Shown here: positions 22,710 to 32,413 of the stretch, one piece after another
Layout: every line of letters starts with the position of its first letter
Numbering within the stretch: position 1 is the first letter of the stretch
Source: Tetracladium setigerum
Lineage: Eukaryota > Ascomycota > Leotiomycetes > Helotiales
NCBI GenBank assembly: GCA_031472005.1
Contig: PZJY01000004.1
Span: forward strand, 3,260,556-3,324,555
Direction: 5' to 3'
DNA: 64,000 nucleotides
Program-made: the position numbers and the translations under genes
Notes under the pieces: model-generated
Told to the model about the DNA's origin: nothing
What the model saw: only the letters and a program-made list of their open reading frames with translations
The model's database searches: none

Positions 22710-23548
22710 ATGCCACACACTCCTCGAGTTTTCATCATCCGTCACGGCGAGACAGAATGGTCCTTGAACGGTAGGCATACCGGCTCAACCGACATTCCAC
22801 TTACTGCCAATGGCGAGAAGCGCATTCGCGCAACCGGTCGCGCCTTGATTGGAGATGATAGATTGATTGTTCCCAGCCATTTGGCTCATATGTAAGTATC
22901 CTCTCTCTCTTCCTCCCCTCTCATTCTTCCTTCCAATAGAGAAAAAAGAAGAAGAAGAAAATTCCCCGCTAAAACCAACATCAAAATCACAGCTACGTCT
23001 CCCCCCGTCACCGCGCGCAACAAACCTTCGCCCTCCTCAGCCTCGGCTGCCGCGAACGCTTCCCCTGGCAAGAAAATGAACCTCCCACAGCGGTCGATCA
23101 AACCCCCAGCATTCGCACTGAAGCACATGTTCAAATCACCGAAGACATCCGTGAATGGGACTACGGAGACTATGAAGGCATCACCTCGCCGGAGATCCGC
23201 GTCCTGCGCGAATCCCAGGGTTTGGATCCCAATTGGGATATTTGGCGTGATGGGTGTCCGGGTGGTGAAAGTCCGCATGATGTAGAGGTGAGGCTGGATA
23301 GGTTGATTGCTGATATTAGGGGACGCTGGCAGGAGGGTGTTCTCAGTAAAGGAGAGGAAGGGTGGGGAGATGTGTTGGTCGTGGCGCATGGGCATATTTT
23401 GAGGGCATTTGCAATGAGGTGGATTGGGAAGAAGTTGTCTGATGGACCTACGTTTTTGCTAGAGGCAGGGGGTGTAGGAACGTTGAGTTATGAGCATGGA
23501 AGGATAGAAGAGCCTGCTATTTTGTTGGGTGGAGGATTCGTTGTTTAG
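22710..23548 (+). CDS. shb17: histidine phosphatase, Shb17-like sedoheptulose-1,7-bisphosphatase
   Basis: Phosphoglycerate-mutase-fold phosphatase. Yeast Shb17 hydrolyses sedoheptulose-1,7-bisphosphate, driving the riboneogenesis route of the pentose phosphate pathway. Exons are 22710-22891 and 22993-23548 (245 aa), joined AT|C. R-H-G-E-T-E-W places the phosphorylated His at residue 12, followed by T-G-x-T-D-x-P-L-T. S-P-R-x-R-A-x-Q-T gives the second arginine. R-E-W-D-Y-G-D-Y-E-G carries the acid, and V-V-A-H-G-H the second His. I-W-R-D-G-C-x-G-G-E-S, F-L-L-E-A-G-G-V-G and L-S-Y-E-H match Shb17 rather than glycolytic mutase or fructose-2,6-bisphosphatase. Cytosolic; no targeting signal. Confidence 0.85.
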
Positions 23549-24245
23549 GTAGAGGAGTTGGGAGGGAATATAGTTGGTAGCTAGCTCAAGGTAGTAGTAC
23601 AAAGACGAAGAAATAGACTGTTTCTATGAGATTGAGCATTTGGTATTACAACGGACTGAGCACTATTATTGGTACAAAAAGAGGAGGATCTAACTGCTAC
23701 GCCTCTCACGACGTCTCCTACATCATCAATTGCTCACCCACCAAGAATGGACTATCATCACCGGTGAACGCCACTATACGGCGCAAAAAGAACATCCTCC
23801 AAAGGCAGTGGCACCATCCCCCTCCAAGATCAAAACCGTCACCCCTTCCAAAACATCATCCACACTTCCTCATCCTTCTCCCACGCAACTCCAAATCCAA
23901 AAGTGGATTTTCCTATTACCCTTATCAATACTTATAAAACAGTACAACGGGCAACAAAATCTTATATTTCCCACAGTACCTAGCAAACGCCATATTCGAA
24001 GTTACACGATTGCTCGTTCATCCTATAACAAGAATCGCAAGCTGGAATAAAGGCCAAAAGCATTGCAGTACCATTCGACTATTCTTCACGACGGCAAGAA
24101 CCCGTGAACTCATTTGCATTGTGGATGTTGCCGTGGACAGAGAAGGCTGGTTTAAATAATAGTCCGTCCATATCGTAACTACCTACCTACCATAGGTAGT
24201 CCCGGACTGGGGGGGGATAGCAAGCTACCTTTCCCTTGAGTGTAA
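23549..24245. other. spacer leading into the duplicated region
   Basis: About 700 bp. A CTACC-ATA-GGTAG palindrome embedded in a TACC run lies at about 24,180-24,202, next to a GGGGGGGG tract. No gene. Confidence 0.4.
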
Positions 24246-24311
24246 TAAGCGAGATTAAAAAGACTATAATGAAACTCCTAAAGCTAGCAGCTTTATGTCG
24301 TTCGACGAACC
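24246..24311. repeat. direct repeat, matches 25190-25256
   Basis: About 66 bp shared with 25190-25256 (common core A-AAAGACTATAAT and CTCCTAAAGCTAGCA), corresponding to the sequence 3' of the duplicated gene. Both end in CGACGAACC. Confidence 0.8.
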
Positions 24312-24633
24312 ACGTGATCGTGGAACTGTATGGATGTAATGATGATGAAATGATGAAATTGGTAGTAGTGAGTGGAATCAGTAAGTAGGTGACGAAAGTG
24401 ATGAAATTGAGGGGTGAATATCCTGGATTGAGGATGAAGAACTGACTGCAGAAATTAATCTCTGCCATAAGGGCCTTATTTACATATAAATCAAGGGGAT
24501 TTAGCATCATCGCATTGCTAATTCTCCGAATACGCCTTCTCATAGTATATACCTTGCATTTGATGCAAAACATGCTGTAAAACAGGCTGATGCAAAAAAA
24601 GGGCAAAACAAGTGGATTTGGGTGGATTCACAG
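24312..24633. mobile_element. 322-bp insertion flanked by GTTCGAC(A)GAACC
   Basis: The segment is absent from the second copy. It is bordered on the left by GTTCGACGAACC (24300-24311) and on the right by GTTCGACAGAACC (24634-24646), like an imperfect target-site duplication. It is AT-rich, carries AAAAAAA near its right end, and codes for nothing recognised. Size and flanks suggest a short non-autonomous element, but no terminal inverted repeats are evident. Confidence 0.4.
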
Positions 24634-24644
24634 GTTCGACAGAA

Positions 24645-24763
24645 CCTCAAAAGGTGCCCCGTCTCCATCACGGTCAGCCTTTCTTTTTGGCGTGAAAGGC
24701 TGACGGCCCTGTGGCCTCTGCGTCCGATGCGTCAAAGAGTAAATCCTTGACCAAAATAAAGTG
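24645..24763. repeat. direct repeat, matches 25252-25370
   Basis: About 119 bp, roughly 85% identical to the 3' coding end of the intact gene. Over the 33 codons compared by eye, 12 codons differ and 10 of these are synonymous. Confidence 0.85.
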
Positions 24764-25255
24764 TTGTTTACCCTGTGTGCTTACGCACTGCCAGGTTCTC
24801 AGCCGTCCGCAACTCCCCAAGGACACAGATTTCCATCTAGTACATACATATTAGTAAGGTGAAAGCAAGAGATGTAAGAGTAAAAGTAACATACTATCTC
24901 TATGATATTAGAGATCGTCCGCTGCAAGATCGCACCGGTTCTCTTCTATGATGTCCACATAAGAGTTGTAACATTCTCTAAAGAGATTAACTCTCTCACA
25001 TAATTCTCTAAGTCCATAAACTCCTCTGCATTATGAACATTTCGAATATTGACGTTTCCACAAGCGCCAATGGTCCAGGTAGACCGAGGAGTAGGCGCAC
25101 GTAGCGCATTCTGTGGGCGGTGAATTGGCGTGGCTTGAGACCGGCCACTCGGGGTAGTGGTTTTGACGGCGCTCGCCCAAAGGAGAGTGAGAGATCAAAA
25201 AAGACTATAATAAAAACTCCTAAAGCTAGCATCTCTACGCAGTCCGACGAACCTT

Positions 25256-26036
25256 TCAAGGTGCCCCGTCTCCATCACGGTCAGCCTTCCTCTTCGGGGT
25301 GAAAGGTTGACGGCCCTGTGGCCGTTGGGTACGATACGTCAAAGAATAAATCTTTGACAAAACGAATGTGACCCCTTTCATCACCCTAGCCCCTTCGTTG
25401 AATTGCCAGATCCTTGGGCGTAACAAACAAGCTACTGGCATCCCTGGAACAAACAAAGAAATATCCTCCGGTTTCTCCCATTGAAGGGGGTTCGTCGTGT
25501 CTGCCTCTCTGAACGCAGGCTCGAAGGAGAGCGCGACCATGGGGCTCTCGTCTTGAGCGGGAGTAACAATTCGGCTACTGGGTATTAATCAAAGTTATTA
25601 AACAAGTAGGGTAAGTATAAAACACTTAGGGTAAGACTTACTCCTCCCTTTCCTTCCCCTTTCCTTTCACGTCTTGTCTCTTCCCTTCCACTAATTCCTC
25701 GACTAAACTATTCAAATTGACAATAGCTAGCGACACGGTGTTATCGCTAGATACTAGAGTGTATAGGCTGATTCCAATTAATTGGAAGGGATTCTCGAAT
25801 AGTGGAGAAGAGCTCTCGGAGTCAATAGAGTGCGCGTAGGCAGGGCCAGGCAGTCCCACATGAGCTCTGGCGACCGCTGCCTTCTCACTACTCTCTTTGA
25901 CGGCCGCTTCCCTACATCGGGACTGCTTAGCTCGGTCCCTTGACTTTAACTTCGGCCTTCCAATGGATTTTATCGTCTTTCCCAGCTTCCTTTTTGGAGT
26001 GGGTTCCAACCTAAAATCCCAAGTCCTCAAACGCAT
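25256..26036 (-). CDS. uncharacterised basic protein, intact member of a locally duplicated family
   Basis: Two exons, 26036-25642 and 25577-25256, joined GA|T with a GTAAGT donor and a CCCAG acceptor (238 aa). The N-terminus is strongly basic (P-K-R-K-L-G-K-T, G-R-P-K-L-K-S-R-D-R). The middle contains an aliphatic stretch with a leucine/valine pattern, followed by K-G-K-G-K-E-R-E. The C-terminus reads I-Y-S-L-T-Y-R-T-Q-R-P and ends G-D-G-A-P. The duplicated C-terminal piece at 24.7 kb keeps this frame with mostly synonymous changes, which argues that the frame is truly coding. No known domain; the basic, A/T-hook-like G-R-P motif could bind nucleic acid (guess). Confidence 0.55.
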
Positions 26037-26226
26037 GCAGCTACTGGAACCCCCCTCCTAAAGTCGGTCACAGGAGCCGGCACCTCCCAATCACAATCGG
26101 GGTTAATAAACTGAACGTCGTTCCCGCCATATAAATGGGGGAAAACTCCCCCAGAACATAAATTGTCCTCTCCGACACCCACACTCCTCTCCATCTCGTT
26201 CAGCTCTTAGAGCTTGGTCGACACCA

Positions 26227-26706
26227 CTAAAGGACTCGCAAGCTCCGTGCCTCTAGCGATCGGACACTGCTCCAAGATCTTTCGCAGTCTATGTAACGTC
26301 GTTTACGAACGTTAAGCTCCGCCCTCCAAGTTCGGTGGAGAGTATAACCAGCTCTCGTTTGACGTGAACTGGTTGATCGGCGAGCTAGCGTTTTCTTGAC
26401 TGCACTGGCGCGAAGCACACCGCGAGCATGCGAGGCAGTCGATGAGCTCTCTTCTTCAACAACTGGCGCAACTCGTTCGCTAAACTCGCTTGCAACGTTG
26501 CCAGATCGAGCGGAAGCTTTTTCGGACTCAATCTTAGCTCTCCAGACTTCTAGAAGAAGCTGAAGGTTCGTAGGATGCACCACGTACAGGTGTTGAGTCG
26601 TCGCATCCCTCGCGAGCATGGGACGCAGTAGAGGGGCTCTCCTCTTCAACAACTGGCGCAACTCGTTCGCTAGAATCGCTTGCAACTTTGCCAGATTGAC
26701 CTTCAC
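26227..26706 (-). other. open frame with internal duplication, probable degenerate coding sequence
   Basis: 160 open codons on the minus strand without an ATG at the open end. They contain R-V-A-P-V-V-E-E-E-S-x-S-T-A-S-H-A-R, which is repeated 190 bp upstream in another frame. This frame incompatibility of the two copies implies decay. Confidence 0.35.
26418..26697. repeat. 90-bp near-tandem duplication, offset 190 bp
   Basis: 26418-26507 and 26608-26697 share CGCGAGCATG at their left ends and an exact 29-base core beginning CTTCAACAACTGGCGC; overall identity is roughly 80-85%. On the minus strand both encode the same peptide in different frames relative to their surroundings. Confidence 0.8.
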
Positions 26707-26724
26707 TTCTGCCCTCCAAGTGAA

Positions 26725-27240
26725 CTAGTGCAGCGGAAAAGGGCCTGTTACTGACCGGAAACTTGAGCAGTCCGCGAGGAGGATCTTTTCGTCTTTCTCA
26801 GCTTCTTTGTATATCTTAGCTTCGGCAAGATGGTCCGCGTTAAGCATCTCGCCCAAGATTACCACCTCTTGCTTTATATTGTTGGACGTGCGCAGCAAAT
26901 GGCTTCCTGATCGTAGTCATCTTGCTGCCTTTCCCGGTCCTTATTCGCATCCTCTTGACTTCGATGGAGCAATTGAACATTCTGGGCGTAATACCTTACG
27001 TGCTCCTTGAGGGTTGGTTCACTATCCCTAATAGTTTCGGGAAGTGCTGAACTGCTCAAGTAGTCTTATTGGTCGAAGAATTCGCGGGCGTTGTGAATGT
27101 CCCGAATATCCACATCCCCAGTGGCCTCAATTGTCCACGCACCAAGCCTAATGTCTTGAGTTTCAAAACTGGTCTCACTTGTTCCTTCGGGAAGTTTGTT
27201 GGACGATACAGCACAAGTCGTTACGGGAACGAGAAGACTT
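26725..27240 (-). pseudogene. relic of the W-T-I-x-A-x-G-D-V family, with stop and frameshift
   Basis: Minus-strand coding remnant. It reads through L-G-A-W-T-I-E-A-T-G-D-V-D-I-R-D-I-H-N-A, meets an in-frame TAA at 27068-27066, and continues in the same frame with a charged helical segment to about 26,890. There a shift of frame is needed to continue into K-Q-E-V-V-I-L-G-E-M-L-N-A-D-H-L-A-E-A-K. It ends at a TAG at 26727-26725. The W-T-I motif is shared with the remnant at about 25,040-25,100. No function recognised. Confidence 0.5.
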
Positions 27241-28513
27241 TTATAACAAGATTAAATCTCCCAAGTCGGGGACGGACTGATCTTCGCAAATGATTAGCAA
27301 TAATCCGACGGGGTTTTTAATCATTTCAGGAATTCTTCGCTTACCGCGCATAACCTCCTTTAATCTCACTTGGAATGTGTGCTGTTACCGATATTCAAGA
27401 CAGGTAAGTAAGGTATTGTTAGGGGTCATTGCGATCACTACTTTGGAACAGGAAAATGAAAGATGATCGCGCAGGTAAAAATGCTACCCGCTGCTGCTTT
27501 TAGAACTTGCGAAAGCTGCTTTGGAACGAATATTTTGTTGGACAATTACCTTCATAAACGAACTTGTTGAGGCACATCTGATGTATCTTCGGCTTCATTT
27601 CTTTGCGGTTGAGAGCCGCCAGCCCCTGAAGATGATGATGCGGCAGCAGTTGTTGTCGTGGAGGCAACGTTCTCATCTTCTATTGCCATGAGATTCTAAC
27701 CGATTGCTCGGCAATTCATCACAAGTTGTATAGCAGGCATATAGTCCATACAAATGGCCCGATCTGTCAAATATGCCTACTCGCTGAAAGCCATCACGTT
27801 CGTAACAGAGATTATGAGGGGTCGTTGATGGGCTGAGTGATTTCACATAATGGCTGGAAGGAAGGATGCACATGATGAAGAACATATGGGGAAGAGTCCC
27901 TTGAAGAGACATGGTAGTCTGAGATTGAAAAAATCTACGCTGGTGTTTAGGTTCTGTCCATACAATAACGGTAATTCTGCAGTGTTTTACTACTCACGAT
28001 GATTACATAGCACCAGGCAAAGCACATTTTGGGAGTTCGGATAGTCTGAATTCTCTCCGAACCCTGATGACGAGATTGCGACGCGTTCTGGATCGGTGTT
28101 GCATCGAGGGGCATGAAGTGTGTAGGAGTGTGAGGTTGGTGTGTCGTTGGACTCGATGGAAGCGCCTCGACAGGGCTGACAAAGATCTTCGGACTCCCAA
28201 ATTGGGCTCTTCGCTCTTCGTTTCAACACCACAACCCAGCAGCATAACAAGGATCATCGTCGTCAACTACCCACAGACAATCTAAAGAAGCAGCAGATTT
28301 CGTCCGAACGACCTCTCATTGCGCGTTTTTGCATGAACGATTTATCGGATTCATCCCAACTCTCATCACCGCTCTTCCCTGCCAGCCCATCTCATGACTC
28401 TGGGAAATAAGACAAATGCCTGGGTATATCCAACTTCCACCATGGCCGGTTCCTCCGTCGACCACGCTGGCAAACAGCAAAGCCACCGGAAAACCCAATA
28501 GTAATACCTAATA
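27241..28513. other. gene-poor spacer beside the relic patch
   Basis: About 1.27 kb. A short minus-strand frame starting at 27690 (M-A-I-E-D-E-N-V-A-S, then T/A/S-rich, 43 codons) could be the N-terminus of the adjacent relic. Nothing else is supported. Confidence 0.35.
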
Positions 28514-29592
28514 ATGTCTTCAAGTTGCAATTGTTTTGGTTCGTCCAGCAAGGCGCACAACAACAGCAACAAACTTCAGAAGCAACACTCGCTCAAGCGG
28601 CGGCAGCAGCCCACAGCACTAGCCAATCGACCACCACCACCCGGCCCGATAGAAGCAGATCGCGACTACGAGTACAACGACGTCAATCACGATTTTCGAG
28701 ACGAGTTTGACTACTCCTACCTGAACACACGAGATTTCGACGCCTTGACTCTTGGTTTGAACAGCAACGACGAGTGGGAGTGGTCCGGAGGTCATCGTTT
28801 ATCTGCCATACTAGAGATACTTTCGGAAAAGAGCAGGAGGGACAGTGGATCAGTACACGAGATACTCGAAAAGTATTTACCACCGGGCGAGCGATTGGAT
28901 CTACAGACCCTAAATCGAGAGTACGAAAGACTGTCAAGGCATTTGAAGAGTCGGACTACTACTACGTCGTATCACCACAGCAGGATGTCAGTATCCAGAA
29001 GTCCAGAACGAGTGGGGGAGGCGTACAGTTCAGATCGCCCGAGACCAATTGAGGATCCTCCACGGAATGTAGGTTCTACCATGGAGGAAGAATTTACGAA
29101 AAGCAGTAGGCTAACTCTTGCCATCAGTTGGAAGCTATTTCTCGCATCGACGCATCTTTGACCTTTGAACACTTTACGACGGATGATGCATGGCTTCTAG
29201 GCTCTGCGCTTCGGACGCGACTTCTCTCTATCTCGACACCCGTCGTCATAAGCATCTCCCTCGCGAACCAGAATCAGGTTCTCTTCCACACAGTCACACA
29301 CTCTGGCGTCATGCCCGACAATGAGAATTGGGTTGCGAGGAAGAGAAAGACGGTCTTGCGCTGGGGAGTCAGTACGTGGTACATGCATTGCAAGTTTGAC
29401 GGCGACGAAAAGGCCTTTGCGGAGAAGTACGGACTGGGTGCTGATGCGGGGAGTTATGCTATTCATGGCGGTGGTGTTCCAATCCGTGTTGTCGGCGTCG
29501 AGGGTGTGGTTGCTGTCGTTGTGGTGTCTGGATTGAAACAGCACCAGGATCACGGGGTCATCGTTGAATGCATCAAGGAGTTGTATTATTGA
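28514..29592 (+). CDS. DUF336 / YBR137W-type protein with a novel N-terminal extension
   Basis: Exons 28514-29068 and 29128-29592 join in phase 0 (339 aa). Residues about 187-335 form a DUF336/UPF0303 domain: acidic start, central V-V-I-S-I-x-L, N-D/N-x-x-W-V-x-R-K-x-x-V-x-R-W-G, and the glycine-rich H-G-G-G-V-P-I-R strand. Yeast Ybr137w, about 180 aa and decameric, is essentially this domain alone and is linked to tail-anchored protein delivery. The first 185 residues are extra. They start M-S-S-S-C-N-C, are S/N/Q-rich, contain D-Y-E-Y-N-D and Y-S-Y-L tyrosine-rich acidic motifs, and a helical part (residues 95-150, H-E-I-L-E-K-Y-L-P-P-G-E-R). The intron (29069-29127) has GTAGGT and CTAAC signals, so the fusion is likely real. 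Confidence 0.7.
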
Positions 29593-30080
29593 GCGAGAGT
29601 GGAATGATTGCTTTAATGGTAATGAAATTATGTTGATCATCCTGACTTTTTCTCCCTAGTTACACAGCACCTTGCAATATATACCAGTCCGTCCTGTTCA
29701 GTCAATCTCTCCTTGATTTTTCGATGAACGGCTTCTTTCTCGCACCAAACTGTTCTTTTATGCCTTCTCAAAAGACTTTATCAACAATCCAAGCGAAATG
29801 TTTCAAGATTTCAAGACTTCAAGGTCAATCTTCATTAGTTAGGGTTGTTACTTTGCTGTTTGGGGACAGAGAATTACCCCTCTAGCGCCTTTTTTGCTGC
29901 AGAATCATCGTCAGTCTTGGCATAAAATCCTTCCGCCAAGACACAAATTCCCTCAATCGGTCTAGCGCACTTTAGAGGGGTAAAGTGAAGATAGTGAATG
30001 TTTCCTGACTTCCCATATCCATTCTTCCTCCCATTCCCACAATTCTTTGCAATCCAGAACTTGGAATCGCTCTTTTAACA
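29593..30080. other. spacer and ura5 promoter
   Basis: About 490 bp with one 11-bp inverted repeat (see next entry). No gene. Confidence 0.5.
29874..29983. promoter_or_regulatory. inverted repeat TTACCCCTCTA ... TAGAGGGGTAA upstream of ura5
   Basis: Perfect 11-bp arms at 29874-29884 and 29973-29983, with a CTAGCGC heptamer repeated just inside the left arm and just before the right arm. The arms contain CCCCT/AGGGG, the core of C2H2 stress-response elements. It lies about 100-200 bp upstream of the ura5 ATG. Confidence 0.45.
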
Positions 30081-30993
30081 ATGGCTTCGACATCCTCCGA
30101 TATCCCCGCCTACAAGGCTGCCTTTCTCCAGTCCTGCCTCTCTGCTGAGGTCTTGAAGTTTGGAACTTTCACTCTCAAGTCTGGTCGCCGTAAGTACCAT
30201 CTGCTCTAGATTCTATGAACTTTTATGCCGTTGCACTTCTAGTCGTGGTTCGTTGCTAATAGTTTTTGGCTTGCAGAGTCTCCTTACTTCTTCAATGCTG
30301 GTTCATTCCATACTGCGCCGCTCACTTCTGCAATTGCCATTGCCTATGCCAATACCATTATCTCGTTCCTCGCTGAGAATCCTTCCCTCCCCAAGCCAGA
30401 CGTCATCTTTGGGTAAGAACTCCCTATTCCGCTGTCAATCGAAGATTTCGCGCACGGCTGAACTTGTTTCGTTTCGAAGACATCGCTAATCGGAAACCTG
30501 CAGCCCGGCATACAAGGGAATAAGTCTCGCTTGCACAACCTTACTCGAACTCCACCGCATTGACCCGGAAACCTGGGCCAACGTCTCATACAGCTTCAAC
30601 CGCAAAGAAGCCAAGAACCACGGCGAAGGAGGAAACATCGTTGGTGCTGGGTTGAAGGGGAAGAACATCCTCGTCATTGACGATGTGGTTACGGCGGGTA
30701 CCGCGATGCGCGAGACGATCGAGTTGGTAAAGAAGGAGGGAGGAAAGGTTATGGGATTCGTCGTCGCTCTGGATAGAGCGGAGAAAATGCCTGGACCGAG
30801 AGAGAAGGAGGAGGGAATTGATGATGGCGAGCCGAGAATGAGCGCTTTGGGACAGATCAAGAACGAGTACAAGATCCAGACGGCGAGCATTGCTACGCTG
30901 GACGATTTGATTGCAGTGTTGAAGAACAAGGGCGACGAGGAGGATCAGAAGAGATTAGAGGCGTATAGGAGTAGATACCGAGCCAGCGATTGA
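30081..30993 (+). CDS. ura5: orotate phosphoribosyltransferase
   Basis: Cytosolic enzyme of de novo pyrimidine synthesis: orotate + PRPP to OMP + PPi. Exons are 30081-30189, 30277-30412 and 30504-30993 (244 aa), with junctions C|AG and GG|C. The sequence shows F-G-x-F-x-L-K-S-G-R-x-S-P-Y-F-F-N-A-G near the start, G-P-A-Y-K-G-I for orotate/phosphate contact, the mobile loop with R-K-E-A-K-x-H-G-E-G-G, and the PRPP motif V-I-D-D-V-V-T-A-G-T-A (around residue 135). All are family hallmarks, and the length is normal. A loop with P-R-E-K-E-E-G-I-D-D-G after the PRPP motif is typical of fungal enzymes. Confidence 0.96.
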
Positions 30994-32413
30994 AGGCCGA
31001 AAGGGAACTGAAGAATTGAATAAAGGTACACGGCAACAGGGCACAAGTGTGAATGCGTTCATATCTCTTACCAAACATATTTTCCTTCCCCGTCGCCTAT
31101 CCTCATTCTCTCCTCATTACACGGCAATAAGTATCTCAAGTCCTCAATTATTCAATCCTCGAGCATCCTTGCTATTCTGACGTTTTCTGTAGCGCAAAAG
31201 CGACAGCCATCACAGCTCCTATCAAGAGTACTATTAACGTTTTCACACTAGGGCAAAGATTCGAGCCCAGTATTTGACCGGCTATTTGGAATGGCTTTGG
31301 AGTAGTGGTTCAAGACATATCAAAAGCCGATGTTCTTTGACCGTAGGTTTGGCTAGTCGCACAATCACGCTTTCTGACATTGATAGGGGGTTTGTAAGCA
31401 CATTTTCTTCCCTATTGATCATGTCCAGAATAGTGAGAGTTTTAGTAGCGTTGAAACATGGTAAACATATACCTGGACTTTTTCAAGTTGCTATTAGACT
31501 CTATTACTCCAGGGTAAGAATTTCTCCTTTGCAACTCCATAGACAATCAGGAACTGGCGACCGAAAAATATCTTCCTATGCTTTAATACTAATCATCCAA
31601 TTAAACTTTTAGCTAACTGTTTCTTAAACGAAAATCATACAGCAAGAAAAGAAGCTTGATAATCAGGAGGTAAAGTAGGTAGGTAGGTATGGAGGCTAAG
31701 CGAAGACGCCAAGACGATTTGATTACTTTCCACGAATATAAAGTTTTTTGCCGACTGATTCAAATGCGGTTAATACTGACTGACGATCAGACTACGATTC
31801 TACGAATTCCAGCTCTAAAATAGTGCACTTAGTTCCAAAGCAAACTTTTGCACAGATCATATGGGGCTTTTCATGGGAAATTACACGCCCTGGAAGAGTT
31901 TGTTTCTTCAAATTGAGACAGTAAGCAATCTCGACCATTTTTATGCTGGATACTACAGAACGTTCTTTCGAATCGCAAACATAAAATCAGCCTACTTATA
32001 ACAAATACTACCAAAACTCCATTGAACGGAGTTTTACTCTCAGGCATAAAATAAGCATTGCTGACTTCGTGGAGGCTGAGAGTGGTGTCTTAAATTCACG
32101 ATGTCTATTGGTCGGCCTCGTCCATGCACATGCATGAGGCGTTCCTCGCTAAGAAGACAACCACCATCGTTCCCAGATCTAGAAACTCATAGACAAACGG
32201 GAGTCTTTTGTGCTTTCCCCGCATTATTTCTAGCTGTTATATCACTTTTCAACGGCTGAAGTCTGTCTGAACGAACAAAGCAACTTTTTTGGATTCATTT
32301 CACTATCGTAACCCTAGCTTTACCACCACCCATCACGCCTCCGTCAACATCGTGGAACGAACCAACTTCAATCAATCTGTGCAAATACTGCCATAACCTA
32401 CCAGTCATTTTCC
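30994..32413. other. convergent intergenic spacer
   Basis: 1.42 kb, AT-rich. GTAGGTAGGTAGGTA lies at 31675-31689. No gene was seen. Confidence 0.4.

Larger units (their letters stand above)
24246..25256 (-). pseudogene. decayed partial copy of the minus-strand gene family
   Basis: Three minus-strand pieces remain. (1) About 24,645-24,763 duplicates the 3' end of the intact gene at 25256-26036 and keeps its reading frame. (2) About 24,915-25,185 is open in one frame containing S-T-W-T-I-G-A-C-G-N-V-N-I-R-N-V-H-N-A, then continues sensibly only in another frame (Y-V-D-I-I-E-E-N), so it is frameshifted. (3) 24,246-24,311 duplicates sequence just 3' of the intact gene. A 322-bp segment (24312-24633) interrupts the copy. 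No complete gene can be assembled. Confidence 0.55.

Noticed and set aside
24631..24650. tRNA B-box-like GGTTCGA
   Set aside because: No T-arm stem, acceptor stem or A-box at the right spacing; it is part of the insertion border repeat.
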